A stretch of DNA of 64,000 nucleotides, from the NCBI GenBank assembly GCA_951799405.1, contig OX637363.1, positions 5,270,001 through 5,334,000 of the forward strand, given 5' to 3'. The DNA comes from Agapetus fuscipes. Its lineage: Eukaryota > Arthropoda > Insecta > Trichoptera > Glossosomatidae. The position numbers were made by a program, and so were the translations under genes. The notes beneath the pieces are model-generated. The model worked only from the letters and a program-made list of their open reading frames with translations. It was not told where the DNA came from and ran no database searches. Below are positions 10,470 to 22,540 of this stretch, piece after piece. Position 1 is the first letter of the stretch; each line of letters starts with the position of its first letter.

Positions 10470-12060
10470 TCTAGTTCACTTTTGCCTATGCCACCCTGGC
10501 TTCCGGGAAGGGCGTAGGGCGGTTCGTGTGAGATTTGTTTTTTGTGCACATGCAGCAAGTGTAAGCACGATCGTGCTTGCTTGTAGGAATGCATGTAATA
10601 TGAATCTTAAATGTACAATACCTTTGCAACTTAGATTATATAGAATTAAACAATACAATTTGCGTTGAATCATATGTTGGCATGAGGCTGATCACCCTGT
10701 AAACAATGATTCACTTTGCAAGTTTCACCCCTGTGTCAGGGAAGGTCGCCAAGAGTTGCAGGTCTTATGTTCATTAAAGATTGGGTTTCTATGTTGTTAG
10801 TCCACATGTAGCATTAGCAGGCGTGAACTTATAGGTACGGGTTTGCTTGTGGAAATGCATTTAATATGATTCTCAAATGTAATATATCTTTGCAACTTGG
10901 ATTATAGATTTTATAGAAATAAACAAAATAATTTCCTTGATTTCAAGGTTGTCATGAGGCTGACCACCCATACTGTAAAAAATGGTTCACCTGGAAAATT
11001 TCACCCATTTCAGGAAAGTCGGCAAGAGTTGCAGGGCTTATGTTCATTTGAGATTGGGTTTCTATGTTTTTAGTGCACATGTAGCATGTGTAAGCGCAAA
11101 CTTCTACGTTTCTGCTTGTGGGAATCTAATCTACTTCAACTAATCTAAGTTTCAAAGATATGTTACATTGGAGATTCACATTACATGCATTCCCACAACC
11201 AGACACGTACAAATTCGCGCTCGCACATGCCTCAAGTGAACCTACAATATAAAAACCGAATCTCAAATGGACATACACCCTGCAACTCTTGCCGTCCTTC
11301 CCTGAAACAGGGGTGACATTGGCAAAGTGAACCATTTTTAAGCATAGGTGGTCAGCCGCATACCAATCTATAAGTCAAGGAACATACACGACAAATTACA
11401 TTTTATAAATAATTTCCTTGATTTATTGGTTGGTATGAGGCTGACCATCCATACTAAAAAAAAGGTTTTATTTGCAAATTTAGCCCCTGTTTCAGGAAGG
11501 TCGGCAAGAGTTGCAAGGCTTATGTTCATATGAAATTGGTGTTCTATATTGTAAGTCCGCATGCAGCGTGTTTAAGCGCGAACTTAAGATTGTATGCTTG
11601 TGGGAATGCATTTAATATGAATCTCAAATGTACAATACCTTTGCAACTTAGATTATATAGAATTAAACAATACAATTTTCGTTGAATTACATGTTGGCAT
11701 GAGGCTGACCCCCCTGTTAACAATGATTCACTTTGCAAATTTCACCCCTTTGTCAAGGAAGGTCGGCAAGAGTTGCAGGTCTTATGTTCATTAAAGATAA
11801 GGTTTCTATGTTGTTAGTCCACATCTAGCATTTGCAGGCGTGAACTTATAGGAACGGGTCTGCTTGTGGGAATGCATTTAATATGATTCTCAAATGTAAT
11901 ATATCTTTGCAACTTAAATTATATAGACCTAAACTAAATAATTCATTGACTTATAGGTTAGTATGCGGCTGACCACCCATACTGTAAAAAATGGTTCACT
12001 TTGCAAATTTCACCTATTTTTGAGGGAAGTTTGGCAAGAGTTGCAGGGCAAATGTTAATT
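10470..12060. repeat. Cluster of RTE1 tails, mostly head-to-tail
   Basis: Five plus-strand tails (about 10520-10680, 10681-10930, 10935-11112, 11405-11680, 11681-11935) and the start of a sixth (11940-12060) follow one another, with one inverted copy at 11113-11390. Each holds the marks TTGGTATGAGGCTGACCACC, TTCACTTTGC, CGGCAAGAGTTGCAGG and TTTGCAACTTAGATTAT. Neighbouring copies differ, so the cluster may have grown by repeated insertion or by duplication. Confidence 0.8.
11113..11390 (-). mobile_element. Inverted RTE1 tail within the cluster
   Basis: Minus-strand copy from AATCTAATCTACTTCAAC to the 'ccgcataccaatctataagtcaagga' end. Closest in sequence to the 1240-1480 tail of the reference RTE1. 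Confidence 0.8.
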
Positions 12061-12074
12061 TGATATTATGTTCT

Positions 12075-12345
12075 AAGTGAGAACTTGGCGGTTTCATGAC
12101 TCATTCCTTTGCCAAACTGCCCGTTTATGGAATGGTCTACCAGTATCTGTGTTCCCTTCCCAATTTAATCCGGTTTTATTCAAAACCAACATCAATCACC
12201 ACTTGCAGCGCCTTACGACAGAACCAAGAACTCAAGCAACACCTCTGCGGCACCCTTCCAGGGTGACATAGACTCCCAAGACTTTTAAGAATTGGGGAGC
12301 CTCCCGCACAGGATTCCTTAAAAAGAGTCATCATGGGGCATGTGT
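12075..12345 (+). mobile_element. LINE-J 3' end, copy 1
   Basis: Encodes the C-terminal RT-LINE signature FHDSFLCQTARLWNGLPVSV followed by FPSQFN and LFKTNINHHL (12077-12271). The 3' end has CACCCTTCCAGGGTG and AATTGGGGAGCCTCCCGCAC then CTTAAAAAG. It sits inside an RTE1 tail, whose remainder resumes near 12330. Confidence 0.8.
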
Positions 12346-12639
12346 ACACGCAAACTTATACCTGTCTACTTGTGGGACTGCATTTAATATGAATATCAAA
12401 TGTAATGTATTGTGCAACATAGATAATAGATTATATAGGTATTACGTATATCTCTAAATCTTTTTAAAAGCTAATACGTATTTGAAAATATTTGATGAGA
12501 AAAAGTACTTACTGACAATTTTGTTGAAAAATTATGTATAAAATCTTTTTCTACCATGATCTGTATTTCTAAAAACTGGTTTGCGTCCCCGCTCGAATTT
12601 TTAAAAAAACAAAAATAAACAATTCATCTCCAGGCCCGA

Positions 12640-12705
12640 ACCCGGGTCCTTCTACATCAAAGACGTTGACGTTACCGCTAGGCTACGCCGCCTTTCTAAA
12701 GGGGT
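12640..12705 (-). other. tRNA-like sequence, probably a SINE head
   Basis: On the minus strand GGCGGCGTAGCCTAGCGGTA resembles an A box and CCCGGGTTCGGGCC a B box. Acceptor-stem pairing is not convincing and no terminator follows, so this is more likely a SINE relic than a tRNA gene. Confidence 0.4.
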
Positions 12706-12899
12706 GAGAAAATTGTCTTACATATTCAAAACGTTTTTCCCGCGCTCGCATCAGAACATACGATACGGCTTTTCCCACACATAGCACTATTCATTTTTCA
12801 CAATATCGTGCAATGTAAATGGTTATAGATTTACATAATGTATACATCGACAGTGTTTGAAAATATTGATTTAAAAATATATCGGAAATCGGAAATACT

Positions 12900-13022
12900 A
12901 CGTTTGTGTGAGGTTTGGTTTTTAGTGCACATACAGCATGTGTAAGCGCGACTGTACACGTGTCTGCTTGTGGGAATGCGTGTTATAAGAATCCTAAATG
13001 TACCTACTATATCTTTGCAACT
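12900..13022 (+). mobile_element. RTE1 tail fragment
   Basis: Holds GTGCACATACAGCATGTGTA, GTCTGCTTGTGGGAATGCG and CTTTGCAACTTA, the last third of the tail. Confidence 0.7.
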
Positions 13023-13179
13023 TATTTCAGATTCTTATGTTGTAAGTTCGCTTATTCAGCCACTTCTTATCCACTGCTGGACATAGGTTGTAAGTTCACA
13101 TGCGTTCAATTTCATGAACGTTTCAGTTCAGTTTTTTTGTTGTCAAAAATTATATTTGTTATGAATTGAGTTAATGTTT

Positions 13180-13350
13180 AGCGCCTCTATGTTATAATTT
13201 ATGCATTGAGGTCAATGAATTTATGTACATAGTCTGGTATGTAAAAATATTTGTTTGAAAATGGGATAGCGCCTCTATGTTATAATTTATGAACATAGTC
13301 TGGTATATAAAAAATATTTGTGTGAAAATGGGATAGCGCCTCTATATTAT
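13180..13350. repeat. Short tandem duplication, 87- and 67-bp units
   Basis: AGCGCCTCTATGTTATAATT starts units at 13180 and 13267, and a third partial unit starts at 13334. The second unit lacks 20 bp present in the first. Confidence 0.85.
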
Positions 13351-13427
13351 TATACTTTAAATATGTAACATAATATGAGATTTGCATCCTTTATATACAT
13401 GTTATTTTCTAGCTTTCCCGAGCAGGC

Positions 13428-13510
13428 GGCGTAGCGTAATTGGCTACGCAACCGGTTCTCGCGCCTCATCGGCCGGGGAGACCCTGGTTCGATTCTCGCG
13501 AGGAGACATT
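13428..13510 (+). other. tRNA-like sequence
   Basis: GGCGGCGTAGCGTAATTGGC and CCTGGTTCGATTCTCGCGAGG look like A and B boxes. The head resembles 12640-12705. Stems are imperfect; a SINE head is the likelier reading. Confidence 0.4.
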
Positions 13511-13639
13511 TTGAATGTTTAAAATTTGAAAGTCGAAGCGATTGACGACCAAGTAGGACATTATAATAAAGGATTATTATCGGAAATTGTTCATCAATTT
13601 TTGACAAATATTAAAAAAAAATTATCCACGAAACATATT

Positions 13640-13988
13640 GAACGCAAACGCAACTAACTAAGCTACACATATGTTACTACTTGCCACGTTATCCCCGAAG
13701 GGTTTCGCATGTCGTAAGTGGAACCTATTTATTTTTACAGGTAAGTGGGCCGGCCTTTCGCCAAACACTTCAGTAGAAGTGGGGGTGTCCCAGCTACTGG
13801 GGGCTGAGGGGGGCTTGTACTCATTTCTTGTGAAGGCTGAGTAAACCTTGACGGTATTTTATTTTGGGATTTGAAATAAACACCGAAACGGGAAATCATT
13901 CCTGACACCCTCGGTGGGATTCGAACCCGAACTCACGGCATCAGGCATGGAATGCAAGCACTCTACCCACCAAGTTATCGACCGGATA
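13640..13988 (-). mobile_element. SINE1 copy
   Basis: Full family layout on the minus strand: A box at about 13960-13980, B box at about 13915-13930, end near 13650. One extra 10-bp block inside the anticodon arm region compared with the 5043 copy. Confidence 0.85.
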
Positions 13989-14040
13989 TATCGAGGAAAG
14001 AATGAATGATGAGAGATTACAAGACAAGACGCCATTTTGT

Positions 14041-14900
14041 GGAGATAAATGGCCACCGATCGGCAGGGTTCTCTCCAACTTCAGGAGTTCCCCAAGGCCC
14101 AAATTTAGGTCCCCCGGCCTTCATTGTGTTCATAAACGACATTATAGATGAACTTATTTGCTTTATGCTGATGATATGAAAATTTATGCTGAATTTACAG
14201 ACTCTCAGGACTGTATAAATCTTCAGACGGATTTGAACCACTCGTTGGAGTGGTCCAATAATAATGGGTTAAGTTTCAACATCAACAAATGTTGTGTTAT
14301 GTCGTTCACAAAATCCTCTTGTCCCATAATCCACGAGTACAATATGGGTGGGCTGATACTGACTCGTGTTTCCTCGTTTAGGAATCTGGGGGTGGTTTTT
14401 GATCCCGGACTGTGACTTTGCCAATGTCACCCCTGTTTCAGGGAAGGACGGCAAGAGTTGCAGGGCTTATGTTCATTTGAGATTGGGTTTTTATATTGTA
14501 GGTCCACATGCGGCATGTGTTAGCGCGGAATTATACATGTCTGCTTGTGGAAATGCATTTAATATAAATCTTAAATGATATAAATCTTTGCAGCTTAGAT
14601 TAGATTAGATTTAGACTGAATTTCTCAGACCATGTGACGCGGTTGACAACCGAATGCTATCGGCTTCTGGGCTTTGTCATTAGACTATGCAAACAGTTTA
14701 CGGAGCCTAGGGCGATGGCGGATGTCTTCGGCTGCGTCATACGGTCTAAATTAGAGTACGCTGTTGAGGTGTAGACACCTTACCAGCGGTCAAGTACATT
14801 AGATCAGTACCATAAAAAGTTCCTGAGGTACCTTCTCATGAGGACGCAGGGAAACTACCTTCAGTTCATGCATCATGAGGAGCTGCTTCAGGAAACTGGC
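14041..14900 (+). pseudogene. Jockey-like LINE fragment, split by an RTE1 tail
   Basis: Open pieces carry LLYADDMKIYAEF (the catalytic YADD), LEWSNNNGLSFNINKCCVMS and FRNLGVVFDPGL (14158-14412). After the insert the protein resumes with NFSDHVTRL and LLGFVIRLC (14613-14760) and contains an in-frame stop near 14772. The two halves join cleanly once 14413-14612 is ignored, so this is a decayed Jockey- or I-type element. Confidence 0.75.
14413..14612 (+). mobile_element. RTE1 tail inserted in a LINE
   Basis: Runs from TGACTTTGCCAATGTCACC to CTTAGATTAGATTAGATTTA. A 5-bp GACTG flanks both sides (ending at 14412 and 14617), consistent with a short target duplication. Confidence 0.8.
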
Positions 14901-15233
14901 TTCAGGAGTTAAGAAACTAGGCGCAACGGGACCCTTATGGTGCTCTCATAAAGTCACTGAAAGTGGGTGTAGGTATATATCTCCCAAGGAAATGTGGAAG
15001 CAGAATTACCGGCATTTTTTTTAAAGTCAAATTGTGAATGATTGGGGTGCACCCGTACAGAGTGAAGCAAAAGAAGGAAATTCAAGAATTATGTAAAGAT
15101 AATGTAATGATTTTAGTTGGGTTCTTTTAATTAAACTGCAATTTATTTTTTAATATTTATTTTACACAATAATAATTAATTAAATAATACACTGTTTTAA
15201 TTCACTAAATTTTATTTTAAAAAAGTCAAAACG

Positions 15234-15260
15234 TTTTCGCCTAAAAAGGCATCATCAGGA
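15234..15260 (-). repeat. CTGANGA-hairpin-GAAA motif
   Basis: Minus strand reads CTGATGA, T, then a GCC/GGC stem with an A-T rich loop, then GAAAA. Flanked by 'ttttaattcac' DNA as at 36550 and 60074. Confidence 0.7.
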
Positions 15261-15579
15261 CAATGACAATTAAAATCAAAAATTTTTTACAAAAAATTTT
15301 ACACAATGTCGGTTTACAATGTATTGATATCTAGCTCTTGGTTTATCGACTTCACGGCTCAGTGTTTCAATTCACACTCGTTTCTCACACGATTGCGGTC
15401 TAAATACTCGTGTATAGCGTCTGAATAGCGCCTCTTGCATATTCCGGACTCTTTTAAAGTGAACCACACACTTCTGTATTGTTCTATATTATTCTAGTTA
15501 CGCATACCTACAACTACGTGCCAGGGCACATGTATACACTCAAACTCACAGTCAGGCCCGGATTAAGGGCGGTGTCAGA

Positions 15580-15846
15580 AAGGCGAGGGTGTCAGAAATG
15601 ATTTCCCGTTTCGGTGTTTATTTCAAACCCCAAAATAAAATACCGGCAAGGTTTACTCAGCCTTCACAAGAAATGAGTTCCAGCCCTTTCGGGAGCTGGG
15701 AAACTCCAACTTCAACTGAAGTGGTTGGCGTAAGGCCGGCCCCCTTACCTGTAAAAATAGATAGGTTCAACTCGCGACATGCGAGCCCTTCGGGGATAAC
15801 GCGGCAACAAGTTACACTATATGTGTAACTTAGTTGCGTTGCGTTG
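15580..15846 (+). mobile_element. SINE1 copy lacking the tRNA head
   Basis: Starts just after the B box position (GGTGTCAGAAATGATTTCCC) and runs to the GTGTAACTTAGTTGCG end. Preceded by a CAGGCCCGGATTAAGGG string typical of a hAT-like end. Confidence 0.8.
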
Positions 15847-15850
15847 CGTA

Positions 15851-17118
15851 TTGGGGTAGCAGAATTAAAACGGAGAGCACTCCAAATATTCACAAAAGCA
15901 GTGACATCTATTAAACATATTTTTGAACTAAAATAACCTAATGAAGATATTCCAAAGGCGACACCCGGTGTACAGCTTTCAAACTAAAGTAACCTCACGA
16001 GGATCAGGCGCGCAGACACACAAAGAGATAAATATCCAAATCCAAACAGGCGCATTGCTGCGCATGCGCGCCATTAACCAATCAGATTGTTTCAATTAGT
16101 TGATGCGTAGTGTCGTCGAAATACAAACTCATTCATCAGGAGCGCGTGAAGAGTTTTAAATCCACACAAGTCTAGTCATGCGCGTGCGCACAATAGGGTA
16201 TTTGCAATAGTGAGGAATATGATAAAAAGTATATTATTTTGATAGATTTCGAAAAATCAAATAATAATATGTTGATTTGAAGTCGAAAATATTTTTTTTC
16301 GATTTTATATTTAAAAAAGAAAATATAGAAATTTGGACAAGTTTTTAAACGGATATGAGATCTGCTTTTTCTATTTCCGGTGCTGTGACGTCATATGTTG
16401 ACGTCACTTTCTTTTATTGACATTCCATACTCTGTTGACATGTGTTGTTGACAACAGAAACAAATGAAAACAACATAAACAAATGAAATGTTTTTAAAGA
16501 AACACACAAACTTGTTGAAAATAAACAGCCTCAACGGTGTAAACATTAAATAGCAATGTTTGAATTACATGAATGTGAGGGCTGTCAGTTGACACGGCGT
16601 TGTTTACAAGACCGTGACGTCACGCGAGAAAATTTCATCTACTAGCGTTTAGGCGCGAAAATTCAAAAATCGATTTTAAAATGCTTATAACTTTGCTAAA
16701 AATACAACTAAAATTAAAATTCAAGAAGTTTTGGGCTAATAAAGCATAAACGAATTTAAATCACAAAAAAAAGAAAAATGTGAAAATACCCTATGAGCCA
16801 ATCAGGTTGTATTGGATCGATGTTGCATAGCGTTGTAAAAATACAACCTCATTCATATGGTGAGACATTCAGATTATGGATTGTTATCCCAAATTGTGGT
16901 AAATTACATGTTCTCAAATATGACTGCTTGAGTAAATAAGAAAAAGATCATAAACAAGGCTATTTTGCCAATAAATCTGTTAAAGTAGTGGCAGCTTTAT
17001 ATAGGGTTTCTAGAATGTTTACACGGATAGATAGCCAGACATACCTACGTACATCTATGAATGCCTAAAACACTAGGAGCTTGTAAGGCATAAAAACGTT
17101 ATAGCCTAACATTTTCAA
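15851..17118 (+). repeat. R4 repeat unit, lone copy, interrupted by a MITE
   Basis: Shares with 21048-28390 the segments CAAAAGCAGTGACATCT, CACCCGGTGTACAGCTTTC, GATCAGGCGCGCAGACACA, ATTGCTGCGCATGCGCGCCA and CTCATTCATCAGGAGCGCG, and ends TTCAAATGTTAATGCTCGA. About 670 bp once the MITE is removed. No ORF of note. Confidence 0.8.
16195..16792. mobile_element. 598-bp MITE with AGGGTATTT ends
   Basis: Ends AGGGTATTTGC and AAAATACCCT are inverted repeats. Comparison with the other R4 copies (22482, 27811) shows the uninterrupted site as CACAATGAGCC, so the insertion duplicated AT. No ORF. A related relic lies at 28470-28755. Confidence 0.8.
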
Positions 17119-17190
17119 ATGTTAATGCTCGAGGCACCCTTCCAGGGTGGCATAGACCCCCAAGACTTTCAAGAATTGGGGAACCTCCCA
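17119..17190 (+). mobile_element. LINE-J 3' end fragment
   Basis: GGCACCCTTCCAGGGTGGCA and AAGAATTGGGGAACCTCCC match the 3' end at 12250-12320. Confidence 0.7.
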
Positions 17191-18290
17191 CACTTAAGGG
17201 TGATTGAGAGGTCAGCGCGCCCAACTTTGATGACCAAAATAGCCCATATTTTTAATTGTAAGGTAGCATTTTTTTTCCAGATTAAATTAACACATAAAAT
17301 TAGGTATTTTTTTCCATAAAAAACCAATTCAAAATAATTTTATTTACGGAGATACCTTAAATGGAGATTTCCACTGTTCTTATGAATAAATCCTAACTTT
17401 TTTTTATTTCAAAACATTAATTTTGATTAGTTTTATTTTTTCTACTTGTTAGTTGTTTTTTTTTACTTTTCATTGATTTTTTATGATTATTTAAAAAGTA
17501 CCCAAATTTTGCATACGATATTGTAGCTACATTCGTCTTTTAATGGTTTATTTTCCTTTTAGGATTTGAAGTGATATTTTTTATGTTTGTAATGCCATAC
17601 TTGTTTTATTTTATCTCCCCCGATTTTTATTTATTCTGGAAAAATAAAGATTTCCATACAAAAAATGACCCGGTCGCTAGCGTCACCTGCGGCCGGTAGA
17701 TGAACTGCGGAGAAAAATATTATATCTCCTTAGTTTTATGGAAGCAAGATTTATATAATGCAAAAGAGTACAATCGTTTACGTTACAACTGGACCAACTG
17801 GTTTCTCAAAAATGCATGGAAATCAAAACGCCACCTAGAGTTGCTGTTTAAGATTCCATACATTTTTTGGTTGCGCTGTATTTGCTACATTTCATACTTC
17901 GGGTACACTCGTGTATCATCGTATATTGCCGAAGATGCTCGAGTCAGCCCTCTCTTATATTGTGTGTAAGAGTATATACATAAACGCTATAGTAGTATAA
18001 TACGTACGTACATAAAAACAGTTTGCAAAGTTTAACGAAATGGCGAAAGCAGCGAAAGATCATTCAATCAGATGAAATGAATTGTACGGAGAGCTGCACA
18101 CGACTTTATAGTATTCTGATAAGTTTTTTTCCATTACATGAATATTATGAAAGTTTGTTTGAATTTCAAAGTGAAATTCATTTAGCTCAATGATTTAGCT
18201 GGAAAGAATTCTGCTGGCTGGCCTTTTTTGTTGAATTGAAATCATTTTTTGAACCTAGCGTAGAGCAATTTGAAATTTTCAGGCCTGTAA
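17191..18290. other. Non-coding stretch
   Basis: AT-rich with T runs, then more mixed DNA (17700-18100). The 89-codon ORF at 17700-17969 has no recognisable motif and no splice or promoter context. Nothing else is seen. Confidence 0.5.
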
Positions 18291-18815
18291 TTTAGTCTAG
18301 TGGTTAACGCTGAACTGAACAGATTTCAGTCTGTTTTGAATGCGGCCGCAAGACTGATCTTCGGGATGTCCAAATTCTCTCACATCACTTCGCTGTTGAA
18401 AGAACTACATTGGCTTCGTTTCCCTGAGAGGGTTCCGTGTGTGTTTGATGGTATTTAAAGCCCTAAATGGTTTGGCTCCATCATATCTGGCAGACATATT
18501 TTCCCCCGTTGAAGTGAGTGTGAGGGGGCGGACACTTAGGTCAGCGGGGTGTCAAGCTGTCAGATTGATGCAGCCTCGCCGTCAAATACGCACTAATTTT
18601 GAGGATCGCGCTTTCCGGTTTTCGGGGCCGATGGAGTAGAACAGACTGCCACCCGGAGTGAGGGTTTCGGAATCTGTTGGCATTTTTAAGGGAGCACTGA
18701 AACGGCACCTTTTTAAAATATCTAATTCATGATTAGGAGGGCCCTTGAGGTGTGAAACACACAAAAACGGCGCTCTTTGGTCATGTAAAAAATTAAATAA
18801 ATAAATTATCCTCAT
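18291..18815 (+). mobile_element. CR1/L2-like LINE 3' end
   Basis: Carries the C-terminal RT tail: SHHFAVE, FKALNGLAPSYLADIF, NFEDRAFRFSGP, WNRLPPGVR and FKGALKRHLF, with a stop at 18636 and a frame change near 18440. The 3' end reads GGGCCCTTGAGGTGTGAAAC and CGGCGCTCTTTGG. This end matches the shorter SINE2 tail type. Confidence 0.8.
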
Positions 18816-18956
18816 ATGTATATATATATATATAGGTACATATGTTTAATTTTAGGTTTTCATTGATTTTCACGGACTCGTAATCCAAAAGTCAAGATTT
18901 CGATTGGTGCAAGACAACTAAGTTCCGTCGAAATCTAACAAAAATGTCATGAGTAT

Positions 18957-19178
18957 GTGTGGCTAAGTATCCCCGAAGGGCTTCGCATGTGGCGAGGGAA
19001 CCTATTTATTTTATAGGTAAGAGGGCCGGCCTTACGCCAACCACTTTGTTGATGCGAAGGCATACCAGCTCCCGTGGGGACTGGTACTTATTTCTTGTGA
19101 AGGCTGAGTACACCTTCCTGGTATTTTATTTTGGGTTAGAAATAAACACCGAACCGGAAATCATTTCTGACACCCTTA
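18957..19178 (-). mobile_element. SINE1 fragment without head
   Basis: Minus-strand body and end: CCCCGAAGGGCTTCGCATGTGG (read on plus), TTGTGAAGGCTGAGTACACC, GGAAATCATTTCTGACACCC. Confidence 0.8.
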
Positions 19179-19202
19179 TATTATATCAGTGGTTAATTAT
19201 AT

Positions 19203-19650
19203 AAAAACGCAACTAAGCTACACATGTAGTGTAACTTCTTGCCTGCGTTATCCCCGAAGGAGTCGCATGTGGCGCTTCGGGACCTATTTTTTTTTTCAGG
19301 TAAGTGGGCCGTCCTCACACCAACCACTTTTAGTTGAAGTGGGGGTTTCCCAGCTCCCGTGAAGGGCTGATTCTCATTTCTTGTGAAGGCTGAGTCAAAC
19401 TTTGAGATCGAACCCTTGCTCTCGGCATGGAATGCAAGCATTCTACAAATTGAGCTATCGACCTTTTTACGAGCTTGATCGTCGTCGCTACAAAGCGCCA
19501 ATTCTCAAGCAAGACCCAGTTGCTGTAAGGCCGGATGGACATTTCGTGACCGGTCATTGGTAAAGGTTTTATGAATTTTTCAACTCAGCGAAGAGCAAAT
19601 TTGAAAATATAAATGGTATATCTTTTGTGCTGCTTTTATGCTTAGAATAT
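19203..19650 (-). mobile_element. Composite SINE (SINE2+SINE1), copy 2
   Basis: Minus strand: SINE2 body (about 19650-19470), joint AGCTCGTAAAAAGG at about 19465-19478, SINE1 head with A box (19445-19462), then the shared internal deletion and the SINE1 end at 19203-19300. Confidence 0.85.
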
Positions 19651-19934
19651 ATTCCATCACTTAGTTGAATTATTAGAAAAAAAACTTCATGTTGCTATTT
19701 CAATGTACACATCCAATGGTATAAAAAAGTATACTATACAGGCATATATAGCACTTGGATGCGTTGTCTTCCTTCGCACAGGGTGAAGTCCATGAGCACA
19801 CACACATTGGCATATTTACTGAACACATACGCAGTCACGGCCTCAACAAACATTCCCTGGCTACGCAGTAATATGAAACCTTTTTTTAACTTTAAAAATT
19901 AATAACATTTAGGAGACGAAGATGAAAAGAAAAA

Positions 19935-20180
19935 TGAAAGTTGTATTTTTATAGGTAAGGAAGCCGGCCTTACGCCAACCATTTCAGTTGAAGCGGGGGT
20001 GTCCCAGCTCCCGAGGGGGCTGGTTCTCATTTATTGTTAAGGTTGAGAAACCTTGCCGGTATTTTATTATTGAGTTGAAATAAACACCGACACGGGAAAT
20101 CATTTCTGACATCCTCCGTGGGATACGAACCTCAGCTCTCGGCATGGAATGCAAGCACTCTATCAACTGAGTCATTGGGA
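19935..20180 (-). mobile_element. SINE1 copy, 3'-truncated
   Basis: Head with degenerate boxes (20120-20175) and body down to 'taggtaaggaagccggcc'; the terminal GGGGATAACG part is missing. Confidence 0.8.
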
Positions 20181-20189
20181 CATAATCAC

Positions 20190-20450
20190 AATGTATAATC
20201 TATCATCTAAGTGGCAAAACTATGTTAACATTTAAGGTTCATATTAAGTGCATGCTCACAAAAATACACTTGTAAGTTCGCATTTACAAATCGTGCATGC
20301 GCATTTACATATTAAAATCAAATCCACAAATAAACAAAAGCCCTGCAACTTTTACTGATCTTCCCTGAAACAGGGGTGACATTGGTAAAGTAAACCATTT
20401 TTTAAAGTTTGGGTGGTGAGCCTCATACCAACCTATAAGTCAAGATAAAC
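20190..20450 (-). mobile_element. RTE1 tail
   Basis: From 'ataatctatcatctaagtgg' to 'ccaacctataagtcaag'. Full-length tail, moderately diverged. Confidence 0.8.
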
Positions 20451-21045
20451 AATGAAAATGAAATATATATATTTTTTTTTCATATTTTATTTTAATACAC
20501 TTGTATAGGTCTGCAACCACTGGAGTCTACACTTTGATAAAATATGCAATGTAAAAAATACAGGGCACACACGTGTGTGCTTCTGTGTGACTATAGTGTA
20601 AACTGAACTGTAGCGTTTTATTCCAATTCTGTGAAATGTAAAACGCTCTCTAGAGACCGTATGCCAGTTTCTATGCATTTTTGAGTAATCGGTACAGGGT
20701 GAATAATTATTTACTTATATACTTGGATATATCTGTTAACACGAACGAAAGTGAATTGTTGTAAATTTGTTTACAAATAAAATGAATGCCTTTTTTTGTA
20801 TTTGTATGTAAATAAAATAAAATAAATGCTTGTTTGTAATTAATGTATAACTTCGCTTCGCTTTCGCTTTCATGTTATTTTATTGCTAAAAAAAACACAA
20901 AATGGTTCAGATACAATACGATCTCCTACCGACGAACTCTCAAAGCTAAACGCGGGATTTGATGCATTTTCGCGGCTACTGGATAATAGGTGGTCGTGAC
21001 GGGCAAATAAATTCATATTAAAATGAAATCATACACCCTTAAGAA
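20451..21045. other. Non-coding stretch
   Basis: AT-rich, with short (AATAAAATAA)n and TTTGCTTTCGCTTT strings near 20810-20880. No gene recognised. Confidence 0.5.
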
Positions 21046-21047
21046 TA

Positions 21048-21797
21048 ATTGGAAAAGAGAGCCCTCTAAATATTCACAAAAGCAGTGACATCTTTTAAAA
21101 ATATTTTCGAACTAAAATAACCTAATGAAGATTTCGAAAGGCAACACCTGGTGTACAGCTTTCAAACTAAAGTAACCTCACGAGGATCAGGCGCGCAGAC
21201 ACATGAAGAGGTAAATAACCAGATCCACACTGGCGCATTGCTGCGCATGCGTGCCATTAGCCAATCAGATTGTTTCAGTCGGTTGTTGCGCAGTGTCGTT
21301 GAATACAAACTCATTCATCAGGAGCGCGTGAAGAGTTTGAAATCCACACAAGTCTAGTCCCGCGCGTGCGCACAATGGCCAAATCAGGTTGTATGGGATC
21401 GATGTTGCACAGCGTTGTAAACAAACTCATTCATATGGTGAGACATGCAGATGATCGATGTTTATCCCAAATTGGGGTAAATTACATGATATGAATGCTT
21501 GAGTAAATAAGAAAAAGATTATAAACAAGGTGATTTTGCCACTAAATTTATTGAAGTAGAGGCAGTTATAAATAGCTTAAAGCATAGTCACCTCATGGAT
21601 TCCCGAAACATTATTAGCTAAATTGATAGTAACCTAAAATTAAGAATTGGTTATGTTTGCTAATATCGGGTTTCTAGAATGTTCAAACGGATAGATAGCC
21701 AGACATACTCATCTATGAATGCCTAAAACAGTAGGAGCTTGTAAGGCACAAAAAAGTTATAATCTAACATTCTCAAATGTTAATGCCGATTGTATAA
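21048..21797 (+). repeat. R4 unit b of the tandem array
   Basis: About 750 bp from AAAAGAGAGCCCTCTAAATA to TTAATGCCGATTGTA. The next unit begins at 22138 once the SINE1 at 21798-22133 is removed, so units b and c were adjacent. Confidence 0.85.
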
Positions 21798-22133
21798 AAA
21801 AAACGCAACTAAGCTACACATATAGTGTAACTTCTTGCCGCGTTATCCCCGAGGGGGTCGCATGTGGCGAGTTGAACCTATTTATTTTTACAGGTAAGGG
21901 GGCCGGCCTTACGCCAACCACTTCAGATGAAGTGGGGGTTTCCCAGCTCCCGAGAGGGCTGGTACTCATTTCTTGTGAAGGCTGAGTAAACCTTGCCGGT
22001 ATTTTTATTTTGGGGTTTGAAATAAACACCGAAACGGGAAATCATTTCTGACACCCTCGCCTCGGCGGGATTCGAACCCGAGCTCACGGCATGGAATGCA
22101 CGCACTCTACCAACTGAGCTATCGACCGGACTT
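21798..22133 (-). mobile_element. SINE1, full-length, inserted at an R4 unit junction
   Basis: A box about 22105-22122, B box about 22062-22075. Flanked by TGTAT on both sides (21791 and 22135), a short target duplication. Confidence 0.9.
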
Positions 22134-22540
22134 TGTATCGGAGGCAGAATTAGAAAAGAGAGCCCTCCAAATATTTGCAAAAGCAGTGACATCATTTAAA
22201 AATATTTTTGAACTAAATTAACCTAATGAAGATTTTCTAAAAGCGACACCCGGTGTACAGCTTTCAAACTAAAGTAACCTCACGGGGATCAGGCGCGCAG
22301 ACACATGAAGAGGTAAATAACCAAATCCACACAGACGCATTGCTGCGCGTGCGCGCCATTAACCAATCAAATTGTTTCAATTAGTTGATGCGTAGTGTCG
22401 TCGAAATACAAACTCATTCATCAGGAGCGCGTGAAGAGTTTTAAATCCACACAAGTCTAGTCATGCGCGTGCGCACAATGAGCCAATCAGGTTGTATTGG
22501 ATCGATGTTGCACAGCGTTGTAAAAATACAACCTCATTCA

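Noticed and set aside
17700..17969. 89-codon ATG ORF
   Set aside because: No motif, no homolog recognised, no promoter or splice signals; residue mix typical of AT-rich chance ORFs.
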